Assembly (NCBI RefSeq): GCF_013141715.1
Contig: NZ_WHOA01000197.1
Coordinates: forward strand, 162,337-226,336
Source: Paenibacillus phytorum
GTDB taxonomy: Bacteria; Bacillota; Bacilli; Paenibacillales; NBRC-103111
DNA: 64,000 nt
Direction of reading: 5' to 3'
How positions within the stretch are numbered: position 1 is the first letter of the stretch; the number at the start of each line of letters is the position of its first letter. The notes under the pieces were generated by a model that had not been told where the DNA came from, searched no databases, and was given only the letters and a program-made list of their open reading frames with translations. Below are positions 43,139 through 52,878 of this stretch, one piece after another. The translations under genes and the position numbers were made by a program.

Positions 43139-43525
43139 ACTTACATTTTCCGACCAAAAACTAGCATAAATAAAAATCCTCCGGCAGATCCAACACCAAT
43201 AAAATTGATCAAAATTCCAGTCGATCAATATGAGTGGGTTATTTATGGTGGGGAGATTGAAACAAACGATGTATTTGATCATCAAATGCTTAATAAGTTC
43301 TCATTCGAGTATGTTGATGCATTGAGAGATGCAACGTCTGAGTTAATTAAATCTTCTGGAAGACTTCATAAGATTATTACAACATAAGAACAAGATGAAA
43401 ACAATAAAGAGGAGGTAGTAACTAAACTTCAAAATTTAAATGAGCAAATAAAACAATCCAATGATATTAAAAAAACGGAAAAAACAATCAATGATTCATT
43501 TTCGCGTGTATCATCAGCATTATAA
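43139..43525 (+). pseudogene. Broken ORF of unknown function
   Basis: An open frame downstream of the intron fragment reads through IKLIKIPVDQYEWVIYGGEI and ELIKSSGRLHKI, hits TAA at 43385-43387, and continues in the same frame for 45 codons (VVTKLQNLNEQIKQ ... SRVSSAL) to a stop at 43523-43525. There is no plausible own start or ribosome site. It looks like the 3' end of a gene that lost its 5' part and gained a stop. The family is not recognised. AT-rich. Confidence 0.55.
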
Positions 43526-43644
43526 ATTTGATCATTTTCCATCTGTTGTTCATTTTCCACACTGAAAAAATCCTTAATTTATAAGGTTTTTCGGGAAATT
43601 TCAGGACGAAATAAGAAATAACGAAATTTAATGAAAACGGTTAA

Positions 43645-43672
43645 TTTACTCTTGTTGTAAGTCTCCTATAAT
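43645..43672 (+). promoter_or_regulatory. Probable promoter of the sugar ABC operon
   Basis: TTTACT (43645-43650), 16 bases, TATAAT (43667-43672). It is the only good -10 in the 43526-43769 gap, which otherwise shows no gene. Confidence 0.55.
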
Positions 43673-43769
43673 TGGGGTTAGTGCTGGTGTCGATCCTACT
43701 ACAAGCCCCTACCAACCAAATTAGAGCGGCGATAGCACAAGTCTTAAACATAAAAAGGGAGGAAAAAAA

Positions 43770-45374
43770 ATGTCTCGAAAGCTTTTAGTAGCACTCTCAT
43801 CTCTTACCCTAGCAGGATCACTTCTCGCAGGGTGTGGAGCGGGTAATGGTGGAAATGCAGGAAATGCTTCTACTACACCAAGTGCAAGTGCTTCGGCTAA
43901 TCCCCAACAATATGGTGATACAGGAGGAATCAAGCTTCCTATTGTAGATAAACCGACAACGCTTACATGGATGCTAGTCAGCGAAAATACCAACTTACAA
44001 GATTCGATGGTCATCAAAGAAATTGAGAAGCGTACAGGTATTAAAGTAGAGGTTCAGGCTTATTCATCGCAGAGCTACAAGGACAAGCTCAAAGTTGTAC
44101 TTGCCTCCGGTAAGCTTCCTGATATTTTCCACTCACAAACGATACCAGAGCTGAACAAGATGGGCGGACAGGGAGCCTTAGTACCGATTAACCAATACCT
44201 GGATAAACTTCCTAACTTCAAAAAACTTTATGTGGATGATAAAGATAACAATTGGGTCATGAAATCATGGTCCGATGACAAAAATAATTTATATACTTGG
44301 CCGGTCTACGGGTTACAGCGTGATGTGAACCACGGATTCCTTTACCGTAAGGATGTATTTGATAAACTTGGAATCAAAGAATGGACGAATAACGAAGAAT
44401 TTTACCAAGCGCTCAAAAAGCTGAAAGCAGCATATCCCGACTCCTATCCTTACGCTTCCAAAACGAAGGAAGTTATTTTCAAGGATTGGACTTATGGCTG
44501 GGGAGTGGGCGGAGTAAGTTATCCGGCTTATTTCGACGAGAAAGCAAAGACCTGGAAGCTTGCGTATACCCAACCGGAATTTAAAGAGATGCTTGATTTT
44601 ATGAAAAAGCTTTACAACGAAGGACTTATGGATCCAGAATTTATTACGGATACAGATGCTTCTTGGACAGCAAAAATGACAACGAATAACAAATCGTTTG
44701 TTACCTTCGACTGGATTGGAAGATTGGATTCGTTCGCGAATCAAGTGAAATCACAAAATCCAGATTACAATCTACGTTATGGAAATCCTGTAGGTCCTAC
44801 AGGGAATATCCGCACACTGCCCAAAATTGACCAATTCGGTATTGTGGTATCCAACAATGATAAAAAAGAAGCCGCACTCAAGCTTCTTGATTATTTGACC
44901 AGTCCATCCGGGTCTTCCCTTGTAACAATGGGGATAGAAGGTGAAACCTACAAGATGGAGAACGGCAAGCCCGTGTATCCTGAACTGAAGGATCTTCCAC
45001 TTGTAGACATTAAGGTTCTTGAGAAAAAATACGGCATGTGGCTGGAAGTCATGTATCTGCGTCCTAACAAAAGCAGCGTTTACTACAACTTTACGGAAAA
45101 AGAGAAGGAAGCACAGGATAAGATTGTTAAAAATAACAAGTTTGAAGTTGCAGATCCCGTTTTGAAATTTACAGATGAAGAAACAAAAATTTTGGCTGAG
45201 TTTAGAGTGCAGCTTGAGAAAGCCTCTAATGAATTCAATACCAAATACGTAATTAAGAAAGAATTTGGAGAAAGCCAGTGGAAAGAATGGCAGCAAAATG
45301 CTGAAAAGCTGGGTGCGTCCAAATACATCGATGCGTACAACGCTGCACAAAAACGTTTCAATGAAGCCAAATAA
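43770..45374 (+). CDS. Sugar ABC transporter solute-binding lipoprotein (LplA/LipO-like)
   Basis: 534 residues, signal peptide with lipobox LLAGC (Cys22), a Gly/Asn/Ser linker and a large two-domain binding protein (TLTWMLVSENTNLQDSM; LPDIFHSQTIPELNKMGGQG). The length and motifs match the LplA/LipO group of CUT1 systems that import complex oligosaccharides in Paenibacillus and Bacillus. AAAGGGAGGAAAAAAA precedes the ATG. It is the first gene of a three-gene importer; the ATPase is not here and is probably a shared MsmX-type protein (known for such systems). Confidence 0.88.
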   Translation: MSRKLLVALSSLTLAGSLLAGCGAGNGGNAGNASTTPSASASANPQQYGDTGGIKLPIVDKPTTLTWMLVSENTNLQDSMVIKEIEKRTGIKVEVQAYSSQSYKDKLKVVLASGKLPDIFHSQTIPELNKMGGQGALVPINQYLDKLPNFKKLYVDDKDNNWVMKSWSDDKNNLYTWPVYGLQRDVNHGFLYRKDVFDKLGIKEWTNNEEFYQALKKLKAAYPDSYPYASKTKEVIFKDWTYGWGVGGVSYPAYFDEKAKTWKLAYTQPEFKEMLDFMKKLYNEGLMDPEFITDTDASWTAKMTTNNKSFVTFDWIGRLDSFANQVKSQNPDYNLRYGNPVGPTGNIRTLPKIDQFGIVVSNNDKKEAALKLLDYLTSPSGSSLVTMGIEGETYKMENGKPVYPELKDLPLVDIKVLEKKYGMWLEVMYLRPNKSSVYYNFTEKEKEAQDKIVKNNKFEVADPVLKFTDEETKILAEFRVQLEKASNEFNTKYVIKKEFGESQWKEWQQNAEKLGASKYIDAYNAAQKRFNEAK

Positions 45375-45465
45375 TTAAGCCAATCATGTGATGAGCCAGC
45401 GGCACCTGGATGTGTCTATATCCGGGTGTCCTATTCTTACAATATTGAGATGGGAGGAAAGTCCA

Positions 45466-46431
45466 TTGCAGTCAACATCAACAGAGCTCGTACCCAAACA
45501 GACCGACCGTGCTCCCATGTCTCGCTTTGCTTCAATGTTGAAACATATCAAGCGTGATCGGCAACTGCTTATTCTATTTATCCCTTGTATCATCTTTTAT
45601 ATTTTGTTCCGTTATGGCCCGTTATATGGCTTGATTATTGCCTTCAAAGATTACAGTGTATACGAAGGGATTATGAAAAGTGATTGGGTCGGATTGAAGC
45701 ATTTCCAACGATTTTTTGACAGTCCTGACTTTTGGTTATTATTTAAGAATACATTTTTATTAGGTGTGTTCACGATGCTGTGGGCATTTCCGTTCCCGAT
45801 TATGTTTGCCCTATTACTGAATGAATCCCGATTCATGAGATTCAAAAAGTTGGTACAGACCTTCAGTTATCTTCCCGCTTTTTTATCTGTAGTTATCGTC
45901 ACCAGTATGATTATCGACTTTCTTTCGCCTACCAACGGAGTAGTCAATCAAGTTCTTAAAGCCATGGGCTTCAATGGTGTATACTTCTTGGCTGCACCTG
46001 AATGGTTCCGTACCATCTTCATCTCCACCGAGATTTGGCAGCATATGGGCTATGAAGCGATTATTTATCTAGCTGCGATCGCCAGTATTGATCCTACCCT
46101 GTACGAGGCAGCCAAAGTGGATGGCGCGAAGCGTTTCCAAATGATGCGCTACATCACGATACCCAGTATCATGCCGACAATTCTTATTTTGTTCATTATC
46201 AAAAGTGGCTCCATATTCAGAATCGGGTATGAGAAGGTGCTTTTGCTCTACAACCCAATGACCTATGAGGTAGCCGATGTATTCTCCACCTATGTATACC
46301 GGAAAGGGTTGTTGGAAACCAACTACAGCTATGCAGCGGCGGTAGGCTTTTTTGAAGCCATAGTGGCTCTAATTATGCTGCTGATTTCCAACACCGTGAG
46401 TAGAAGGGCAGGAGGGAAGGGACTATGGTAA
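45466..46431 (+). CDS. Sugar ABC transporter permease (LplB-like)
   Basis: 321 residues with six membrane helices. The permease signature EAAKVDGAKRFQMMRYITIPSI is the EAA loop contacting the ATPase. The TTG start at 45466 follows TGGGAGGAAAGTCCA; the frame is open upstream but lacks a ribosome site there. It ends seven bases inside the next permease gene. Confidence 0.88.
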   Translation: MQSTSTELVPKQTDRAPMSRFASMLKHIKRDRQLLILFIPCIIFYILFRYGPLYGLIIAFKDYSVYEGIMKSDWVGLKHFQRFFDSPDFWLLFKNTFLLGVFTMLWAFPFPIMFALLLNESRFMRFKKLVQTFSYLPAFLSVVIVTSMIIDFLSPTNGVVNQVLKAMGFNGVYFLAAPEWFRTIFISTEIWQHMGYEAIIYLAAIASIDPTLYEAAKVDGAKRFQMMRYITIPSIMPTILILFIIKSGSIFRIGYEKVLLLYNPMTYEVADVFSTYVYRKGLLETNYSYAAAVGFFEAIVALIMLLISNTVSRRAGGKGLW

Positions 46432-47300
46432 AAACAAAGTCATTAGAGTCAAGATGGACCCTCTTCGATATTATTCTTACCGTAGTTCTAACTCTAGTCG
46501 CCATAGTGACTGTTTATCCGGTTGTTTATATCGTAGCTATCTCTTTCAGTGATACGGTCTATATCGTGCAAAACAAAGTGTTTCTATGGCCCAAAGGTTT
46601 TAACCTGGATGCCTACAAGAACATTCTGGAAAGCCCCCGTATTCCCAGAGCTTATATGAATACTATTATTTATACCGTTGTGGGCACGGGGATCAATCTA
46701 TTGATGACATCTGTCGCCGCATATCCTTTATCCAGACCTGGATTTTTCGGCAGAAAATATTTCATGATCGCCATCGTGCTGACCATGTTTCTCTCAGGAG
46801 GTATCATCCCTTCCTATCTAATCGTACAGCAGCTGCATCTTATTGACTCGATGTGGGCGTTGGTTTTACCTAATGCAATCTGGACGATTGAGCTGTTAAT
46901 TCTAAAAAGCTTTTACGAGGCTATGTCAAGCTCTCTTCGTGAATCGGCCGTAATCGACGGCGCTTCGGAGTATCGGATTTTGTTTAGCATTATCATTCCG
47001 CTTTCGAAGCCTGCACTCGCGTCTATTGGATTGTTTTATTTCATGGGACATTGGAACAGTTTCTTTATTCCGATGATCTACTTAAACGATGCCAAGCTGT
47101 ATCCGCTGCAGGTTGTCCTGAGGGATATGCTGTTTTTTGACACCACCAAAGGAACTGGTTTAGTCGATCAGGTTGCATTGGCTCCGCAGGCGCTGAAGAA
47201 TGCTACCATCTTCATCTCCATGATACCTGTACTGCTGATTTACCCATTCGCTCAAAAATATTTTGCTAAAGGTATCATGCTCGGTTCAGAGAAGGGGTAG
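46425..47300 (+). CDS. Sugar ABC transporter permease (LplC/YtcP-like)
   Basis: 291 residues, six helices. The EAA loop is ESAVIDGASEYRILFSIIIPLSKP, and the C-terminal FAKGIMLGSEKG ending is characteristic of LplC-type permeases. The start overlaps lplB-like by seven bases after GGAGGGAAGGGACT. It completes the CUT1 importer. Confidence 0.9.
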   Translation: MVKTKSLESRWTLFDIILTVVLTLVAIVTVYPVVYIVAISFSDTVYIVQNKVFLWPKGFNLDAYKNILESPRIPRAYMNTIIYTVVGTGINLLMTSVAAYPLSRPGFFGRKYFMIAIVLTMFLSGGIIPSYLIVQQLHLIDSMWALVLPNAIWTIELLILKSFYEAMSSSLRESAVIDGASEYRILFSIIIPLSKPALASIGLFYFMGHWNSFFIPMIYLNDAKLYPLQVVLRDMLFFDTTKGTGLVDQVALAPQALKNATIFISMIPVLLIYPFAQKYFAKGIMLGSEKG

Positions 47301-47373
47301 GCCATTTTTTGTCGAATATGACTTGAACACAGACGAATGGATATCCCTGTGACTTTAGTGGGGTGGGGCAGCT

Positions 47374-49623
47374 ATGAAGACGAAATGGAAAATGGTTGCG
47401 AACAAAGGTTTTCTGCAGATTTTTTCTGCTTTACTATTGGTAGTGATCATTATGTTTGTATCGAATTATTTGGTGTACAAGAACTCGCTTTCGAGTATTT
47501 ATCATCAGGTTAGCGAAAACAATAAGCTCGTTGTTAAAAACCTGATACGCTCCTTTGACGACGTCTTCAAGGATATCAACGATATTATTTATATGGTGCA
47601 GTCATCTAACAATATATGGGGTTCATTCGAAGGTGATTCTGTCGATTTCAGTGAAGCCTCTAAGTTGTACAAAGATATTCGCCCGTTCATATCCTCTAAT
47701 GAATATATCGAAGAGATCGTCGTATTCCATAATAATTTCGATATTGCTGTCACCTCTGCGGGGACAATTTCACTGGAGGAGCTGTTTCGAAAAAAGTTTA
47801 ATAATATTACGTACAATGCTAATTTTTGGAAGACCCTTATGAGTAAACCACATCCGCTTCAGGTATTTCCTGCTCAGTGGTACAGCGGGTCTGGCTCAGA
47901 CAGTGAAGGGAAAAGGAAACTTATTGTCTTAACCGGCAACAATAAAACCTATAACCAGAACATATTGATCTTTTTGAATGTGAATAAGCTGCTACAGCAT
48001 GTCAATCAAGCGGCTATGATGCAGGGAAGCACTTTAATCGTGATGGATGAGAATCGCAATATGTTCCTGAATACGGAAGAAAGCTGGAATCTCGTTGAAG
48101 TTTTAAACGATCTGAATATTAGGACAGGTCCTGAAGCGACTCTGAAGAAAAAGGATTTTGAATATAATGTTTATAAATCCGATTTTAATGAATTCATTTA
48201 TATCAACAAGGCGCCATACGAATTCACCAATCTGCAGTCGGTCACGGATGCGAACCGCCAAATCATTATGATTGCCATTGCCTGTGCGGTTCTGTTGTCG
48301 GCTTTCCTGAGTCTTTATTTGTATAAACCAATACGAGTTATTCTCAAGCTGATGGGTGTTATGGACCAGCGAGGCGCCGATTTTCGAAACATCCTTACGG
48401 GGATAGCTAAGATTCAAGATGAAAATGAACTCATTAAAGCGCGATTAACAGGGGTCAACTGGGAAATGAGGAGAAGCGCTTTTCTCAATACGCTCGATGA
48501 TGATTCACGCTCCCAGGAAGCTGAGCTTCGGATGCAGCAATATTTTGCTGAATTTTTCCAAAGCAAATATTTCCTTATGGCAGACTTTCAGCTGCGGCTT
48601 AATCCTAATAGTGAGCAGACCGAGATGCTTCAGATCGAAGAATTTGTTCACGCCATCCAGACGGGGCTAGAGGAAAGAGTGGGAAAGACCTTTGTTTTTC
48701 ATATGACTAACATGAGGTTTATCGCGGAAATTGCGATTCATCATCCTTCTGATCGTGAGCATGTCGTTAAACAATTGAAGAGTTTTGTGAAGCAGGTACA
48801 AGAGGATGGTTGGTTATGCAGTTCTATGTTGACTGGAATCAGTCGGCTCTATTCAACCAAAACAGTGAACTGTCATAAAGCCTATCGGGATCTAACTGAA
48901 TGCTTGCTGTATCGCAACATCCATGCAGACGATCTAGTTACCGATTTTCAAGCGATCAGATATACCTGGAAAGTCTATGTACCGCTTAATGAGATCGAGA
49001 GGGCATCTAATTTTCTTGTGAGCGGCAATGAAGCCGAATGTATTCAAATTATTGATCATGTTTTTACTACGAATGTGGAACGCCAAATCCATCACTATCA
49101 GCTGATGCCGATTGCCAAAACCATCTTCTATTATATGGTAAAGCATCTGGATACGAGCGACTTTGAATCGAAGGACATTCTTGCGCTGGAACTGGAATTT
49201 AACCAAAAGGTAGAAGCCGCCTTCAGCTATGAGAGCATCCGAGGCGCACTCGTTCAAGCAATCAGAGTCATCATGGAACACAATAAGACCGAACAAAAAA
49301 GAAAATTGAATCCAACGTCTATTGCTACCTATATAGAGCTTAATTATATGAAAAACTTACATTTAGACCATATGGCAGAAATGCTTGAGACGTCTCCTAA
49401 ATATTTTTCGAGTTATTTTAAAAAAACGTTCGATATTAATTTTGTAGAATATTTAAATCGAGTACGCTTGTCTCATGCTAAAGAGCTGTTGAAGAAGACG
49501 GAGCTTTCGGTTGCTGAAATCGGTGAAAAAACCGGTTATTTAAATTCATCTACATTTACGAGCACATTTAAAAAATATCATGGGATTTCGCCAAGCGACT
49601 ATCGTAAAAATATCTTGGCTTAA
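47374..49623 (+). CDS. AraC-family membrane sensor-regulator (YtdP/YesN-like)
   Basis: 749 residues. Membrane helix 1 (about 12-34), an extracellular sensor (35-295), helix 2 (IAIACAVLLSAFLSLYLY, about 300-317), a cytoplasmic linker, and a C-terminal AraC DNA-binding domain (about 650-749: YIELNYMKNLHLDHMAEML, then VAEIGEKTGYLNSSTFTSTF). Such one-protein sensors detect sugars or a loaded binding protein outside and switch on the adjacent importer. It follows the permease by 73 bases and probably controls the 43770 operon. Confidence 0.88.
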   Translation: MKTKWKMVANKGFLQIFSALLLVVIIMFVSNYLVYKNSLSSIYHQVSENNKLVVKNLIRSFDDVFKDINDIIYMVQSSNNIWGSFEGDSVDFSEASKLYKDIRPFISSNEYIEEIVVFHNNFDIAVTSAGTISLEELFRKKFNNITYNANFWKTLMSKPHPLQVFPAQWYSGSGSDSEGKRKLIVLTGNNKTYNQNILIFLNVNKLLQHVNQAAMMQGSTLIVMDENRNMFLNTEESWNLVEVLNDLNIRTGPEATLKKKDFEYNVYKSDFNEFIYINKAPYEFTNLQSVTDANRQIIMIAIACAVLLSAFLSLYLYKPIRVILKLMGVMDQRGADFRNILTGIAKIQDENELIKARLTGVNWEMRRSAFLNTLDDDSRSQEAELRMQQYFAEFFQSKYFLMADFQLRLNPNSEQTEMLQIEEFVHAIQTGLEERVGKTFVFHMTNMRFIAEIAIHHPSDREHVVKQLKSFVKQVQEDGWLCSSMLTGISRLYSTKTVNCHKAYRDLTECLLYRNIHADDLVTDFQAIRYTWKVYVPLNEIERASNFLVSGNEAECIQIIDHVFTTNVERQIHHYQLMPIAKTIFYYMVKHLDTSDFESKDILALELEFNQKVEAAFSYESIRGALVQAIRVIMEHNKTEQKRKLNPTSIATYIELNYMKNLHLDHMAEMLETSPKYFSSYFKKTFDINFVEYLNRVRLSHAKELLKKTELSVAEIGEKTGYLNSSTFTSTFKKYHGISPSDYRKNILA

Positions 49624-49651
49624 CTTCCCGTTCCCTCAGGAGGAGATCATA

Positions 49652-50659
49652 ATGAAAGCCGTTGCCGCTCAAAAGGGGACCATTGGTTGGATACATGCTG
49701 ACGAGCCTAAGCTCCTTGCAGGGCATGTACGGATACGTACCGAATATTCAGCGATCAGTCCAGGAACTGAGCTGAGTATGGCTAAGAAATCAGCGGATAA
49801 CCCGCTAGCAATAGGTTACAGTGCGGTTGGTATCATTGAGCAGGTGGCTGACGATGTAACGGAGCTGAAGATAGGACAACGGGTTGCCTGCTATGGAGCT
49901 CCCTATGTTCGGCATGCGGAGGTATTATCCGTTCCTGTTAACCTGACCGCGCTCGTTCCCGAGCATGTCAGTCCGGAAGAGGCCGCCTTCGCTGGATTAG
50001 GGGCAATCGCCATTCACGCGTTACGGATAGCCGATCTGAGATTCGGCGAGTCATTGATCATCGTCGGTTTGGGTATCTTGGGTAACATTAGCGCCCAGAT
50101 TGCTGCCGCTGCCGCTTATACAACCCTTGGTTATGATTTGAATGCCGACCGTGCTGCCATTCTAAGACAAAGCGGCTTCCGCCATGCCTATGTCAGTCAA
50201 GCAGATCTGGAGGCAGGACTATGGGCAGCAACCGAAGGGATTGGTGCAGATAGCGTTCTATTGTGTGCAAGCGGAGATGGAGAGTCGTTGATTAACAGCT
50301 CATTGGACTGGATTCGCGATAGAGGAAAAATTATTATTGTTGGAGATATATCCACGAATTTTTCAAGAAATAAGATGTTCGGAAAGGAAGCCCAGGTGCT
50401 CATATCCCGAGCAGGCGGCCCCGGACGGTATGACAAGCAGTACGAGCGGGATAACAAGGATTATCCAATCGGGTATGTGAGATGGACAGAAGGACGAAAT
50501 ACTCGGGAATATATACGACTGCTGGCAGAGAAACGTATTAGCGTACAGCATCTGATCACTGGTATATACCCAATTGAGAAAGCTGCGGAGGCCTACAGGA
50601 ATTACTCGATATCATCTTCGACTATGGGGACTCTAATTCAATATCCTAAATACAAGTAA
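49652..50659 (+). CDS. Zinc-binding-type alcohol dehydrogenase family protein
   Basis: 335-residue MDR oxidoreductase. The N-terminal GroES-like domain lacks the usual catalytic Cys-His pair in an obvious form, but SAISPGTELSM and GYSAVGIIEQV are present. The nucleotide-binding motif is IVGLGILGNISAQIAAA. ATG 49652 follows CAGGAGGAGATCATA. It probably oxidises or reduces a sugar or polyol in the locus pathway; substrate unknown. Confidence 0.78.
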   Translation: MKAVAAQKGTIGWIHADEPKLLAGHVRIRTEYSAISPGTELSMAKKSADNPLAIGYSAVGIIEQVADDVTELKIGQRVACYGAPYVRHAEVLSVPVNLTALVPEHVSPEEAAFAGLGAIAIHALRIADLRFGESLIIVGLGILGNISAQIAAAAAYTTLGYDLNADRAAILRQSGFRHAYVSQADLEAGLWAATEGIGADSVLLCASGDGESLINSSLDWIRDRGKIIIVGDISTNFSRNKMFGKEAQVLISRAGGPGRYDKQYERDNKDYPIGYVRWTEGRNTREYIRLLAEKRISVQHLITGIYPIEKAAEAYRNYSISSSTMGTLIQYPKYK

Positions 50660-50662
50660 ATA

Positions 50663-50718
50663 ACAGACGAAGACGCATTCGGAATTAATTCCGCTGTTAT
50701 GAGGAGGACTTCGTCTGT
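50663..50718 (+). other. Hairpin after the dehydrogenase gene
   Basis: ACAGACGAAG pairs perfectly with CTTCGTCTGT, with the inner palindrome CGGAATTAATTCCG at 50680-50693. There is no T run, so it is a weak terminator or a processing structure. Confidence 0.5.
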
Positions 50719-50723
50719 GAATA

Positions 50724-50742
50724 ATTGTAATTATATTACAAT
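50724..50742. promoter_or_regulatory. 19-bp perfect palindrome, possible operator
   Basis: ATTGTAAT-TAT-ATTACAAT, 26 bases upstream of the AGE epimerase start. GntR-type regulators bind sites of this size; the link to the GntR-fusion gene at 56772 is only a guess. Confidence 0.4.
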
Positions 50743-50767
50743 AATGTTAAATATTTAGGGGGTATCC

Positions 50768-52069
50768 ATGATTTTCGCTGATGATGAGCTAGATAATGTG
50801 GCATTACTCAAATTTTATGAACAACATTTGGTTCAAGATTTGCTGCCTTTTTGGAATCGAGCTTTAGACAAGAAATACGGCGGCGTCTTCACATGCTTTA
50901 ACAATGCGGGAACAGAATCGATCAGTACAGACAAGTACACGTGGTCTCAAGGTAGATTTGTATGGTTATGGGCAAGAATAGCATCCATGATGAGCCAAGG
51001 GATATTGCGGGGAAATGCTGTTGATTATTTGGATCAAGCCGAGAAAACTGTCCATTTTCTAAAGAAGTATGCCATCATGGAAAACGGAAACTGTGCCTTT
51101 CTAATAACGGAGTCTGGAGACAAGAAAGAAAGCATTCCAGGTGCAGGGTACGATACGAGCTTCTATGCAGACTGTTTTGTTGTATTAGGATTTGCGGAGT
51201 TTGGGCGCGTAAGTCGACGAGTCGATATTGTGGAAGATGCTTTGCAACTCTACAACCGTATCAGACAAAGACTTCAAACAAGCGATGTTCGTAGTGAACC
51301 GTATCCCATTCCTGAAGGGTTTAAAGCCCATTCTGTGCCGATGATTTTATTAAATGTATCTCAACAACTGATGGATACGCTGGAAGCGATGGATCATCCT
51401 CAGTATGGTAACATGAGGGATAACTGTCTCTTATATATGGAACAGATTATGGGAGAGTTCGCTATGTCGGATCATCGGATTGCTGAGATCCTTCCCATTC
51501 AAGGAGTAGTCCCCGACTCTGTTCTATGCCGGCACGTAAACCCTGGACATACCCTAGAATGCATGTGGTTTGTTATGAACACGGCCGCCAAGTTAAACAG
51601 AGCGGATCTTATAGATAAAGTCATTCCCGTTATTAAGAAAGCCTATGAATTAGGCTGGGATTCTAATGAGGGTGGTTTGCTGCGTTTTGTGGATCGCGAG
51701 GGCGGTAAGCCTAAAGGATTTGAAACCGGGGACACATATGAAGCCTTAATCCTGGACACGTGGGATTCTAAACTTTGGTGGCCTCATTCGGAAGCATTAT
51801 ACTGTTCTTTATTGGCTTATGAGCTTTCTAAGGATAAAGAGTTTGTTACCTTGTACGAAAAAACACAGCAGTACGTTTTTGAGAAATTCCCAAATTCAGA
51901 TAAGCAAATCGGTGAGTGGATACAGATTCTAGACCGTAAAGGCTTTCCCCTGGAGAAAGTGGTTGCTCTACCGGTAAAAGATCCTTTTCATATTATTCGG
52001 AACGTACTGTTAATCATTGAATTGTATGCGGATAAAATCAGAAAACAAATGGAAGTCGTTAGGATATAA
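50768..52069 (+). CDS. N-acylglucosamine 2-epimerase (AGE) family protein
   Basis: 433 residues, an (alpha/alpha)6 barrel. Recognised pieces include DLLPFWNRALDKKYGGVFTC, SQGRFVWLWARI, NPGHTLECMWF and GLLRFVDREGG. AGE proteins interconvert GlcNAc/ManNAc or other sugars and cellobiose-type disaccharides. TTAGGGGGTATCC precedes the ATG. It lies upstream of nagB and the nagA relic, fitting amino-sugar use. Confidence 0.85.
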   Translation: MIFADDELDNVALLKFYEQHLVQDLLPFWNRALDKKYGGVFTCFNNAGTESISTDKYTWSQGRFVWLWARIASMMSQGILRGNAVDYLDQAEKTVHFLKKYAIMENGNCAFLITESGDKKESIPGAGYDTSFYADCFVVLGFAEFGRVSRRVDIVEDALQLYNRIRQRLQTSDVRSEPYPIPEGFKAHSVPMILLNVSQQLMDTLEAMDHPQYGNMRDNCLLYMEQIMGEFAMSDHRIAEILPIQGVVPDSVLCRHVNPGHTLECMWFVMNTAAKLNRADLIDKVIPVIKKAYELGWDSNEGGLLRFVDREGGKPKGFETGDTYEALILDTWDSKLWWPHSEALYCSLLAYELSKDKEFVTLYEKTQQYVFEKFPNSDKQIGEWIQILDRKGFPLEKVVALPVKDPFHIIRNVLLIIELYADKIRKQMEVVRI

Positions 52070-52103
52070 GATCCATTATTCGAAGAGGGAGATGGGATTG
52101 AGC

Positions 52104-52877
52104 ATGACGATTCGGCCATTACACACCCAAACTATTGATTATTTGAAAGTTGAAGTTTATGAGAATAGAAAAGCTATGGGTACGTCAGCAGGGTACGCTG
52201 TCGCAGCTAAAATGAAGGAACTCCTGCAAGAGAATCAAAACATTCGCATGGTTTTTGCTGCAGCGCCATCCCAAAATGAGTTTTTAGAAGCTTTAAAAGG
52301 AATCGAAGGCATAGATTGGTCTCGGGTTATAGCTTTTCACATGGATGAATATATTGGGTTGCCGGCTAATGCTTCCCAAAGATTCGGTACCTTCCTTTGT
52401 CATCGTTTATTCTATGAAGTGAAGCCGGGGGAAGTTCAGTTGATCAATAGTTCCAATGCTATTCAGGAGGAATGCCTGCGGTACGGCCATTTAATTGAAG
52501 AGGCACCGATAGATATCGTTTGTTTGGGGATAGGTGAAAACGGCCATATTGCCTTTAATGATCCGCCTGTTGCCGATTTTTGCGATCAGGTTGCTGTTAA
52601 AGGTGTAGAGCTCGATCTTGCTTGCAGGCAGCAGCAAGTGAACGATGGTTGCTTTGAGACGTTAGCGGATGTTCCTACTCATGCGCTGACTTTAACAATC
52701 CCTACATTATTATCTGGAACTCATTTATTCTGCATGGTACCTGGTGCAACGAAATTTGCGGCTGTACACAGAACGCTTAGCGGTCCTATTACTACAGAGT
52801 GCCCTTCCTCTATTCTTCGTCAGCACCCTGACTGTACATTATATGTGGATACGGATTCTTACGGAGAGTTGAGTTAG
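52104..52877 (+). CDS. nagB: Glucosamine-6-phosphate deaminase family protein
   Basis: 257 residues. FHMDEYIGLPANASQRFG contains the catalytic Asp/Glu region and CLGIGENGHIAFNDPP is the NagB signature. It converts glucosamine-6-P to fructose-6-P and ammonia. ATG 52104 is chosen for the usual N-terminus; TTG 52098 is nearer to GAGGGAGA. The nagA relic starts two bases after the stop. It appears intact although the deacetylase next to it is not. Confidence 0.87.
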   Translation: MTIRPLHTQTIDYLKVEVYENRKAMGTSAGYAVAAKMKELLQENQNIRMVFAAAPSQNEFLEALKGIEGIDWSRVIAFHMDEYIGLPANASQRFGTFLCHRLFYEVKPGEVQLINSSNAIQEECLRYGHLIEEAPIDIVCLGIGENGHIAFNDPPVADFCDQVAVKGVELDLACRQQQVNDGCFETLADVPTHALTLTIPTLLSGTHLFCMVPGATKFAAVHRTLSGPITTECPSSILRQHPDCTLYVDTDSYGELS

Positions 52878-52878
52878 C

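Noticed and set aside
43564..43592. Weak hairpin CCTTA/TAAGG flanked by A and T runs
   Set aside because: The stem is only five to six base pairs in very AT-rich DNA; too weak to call.
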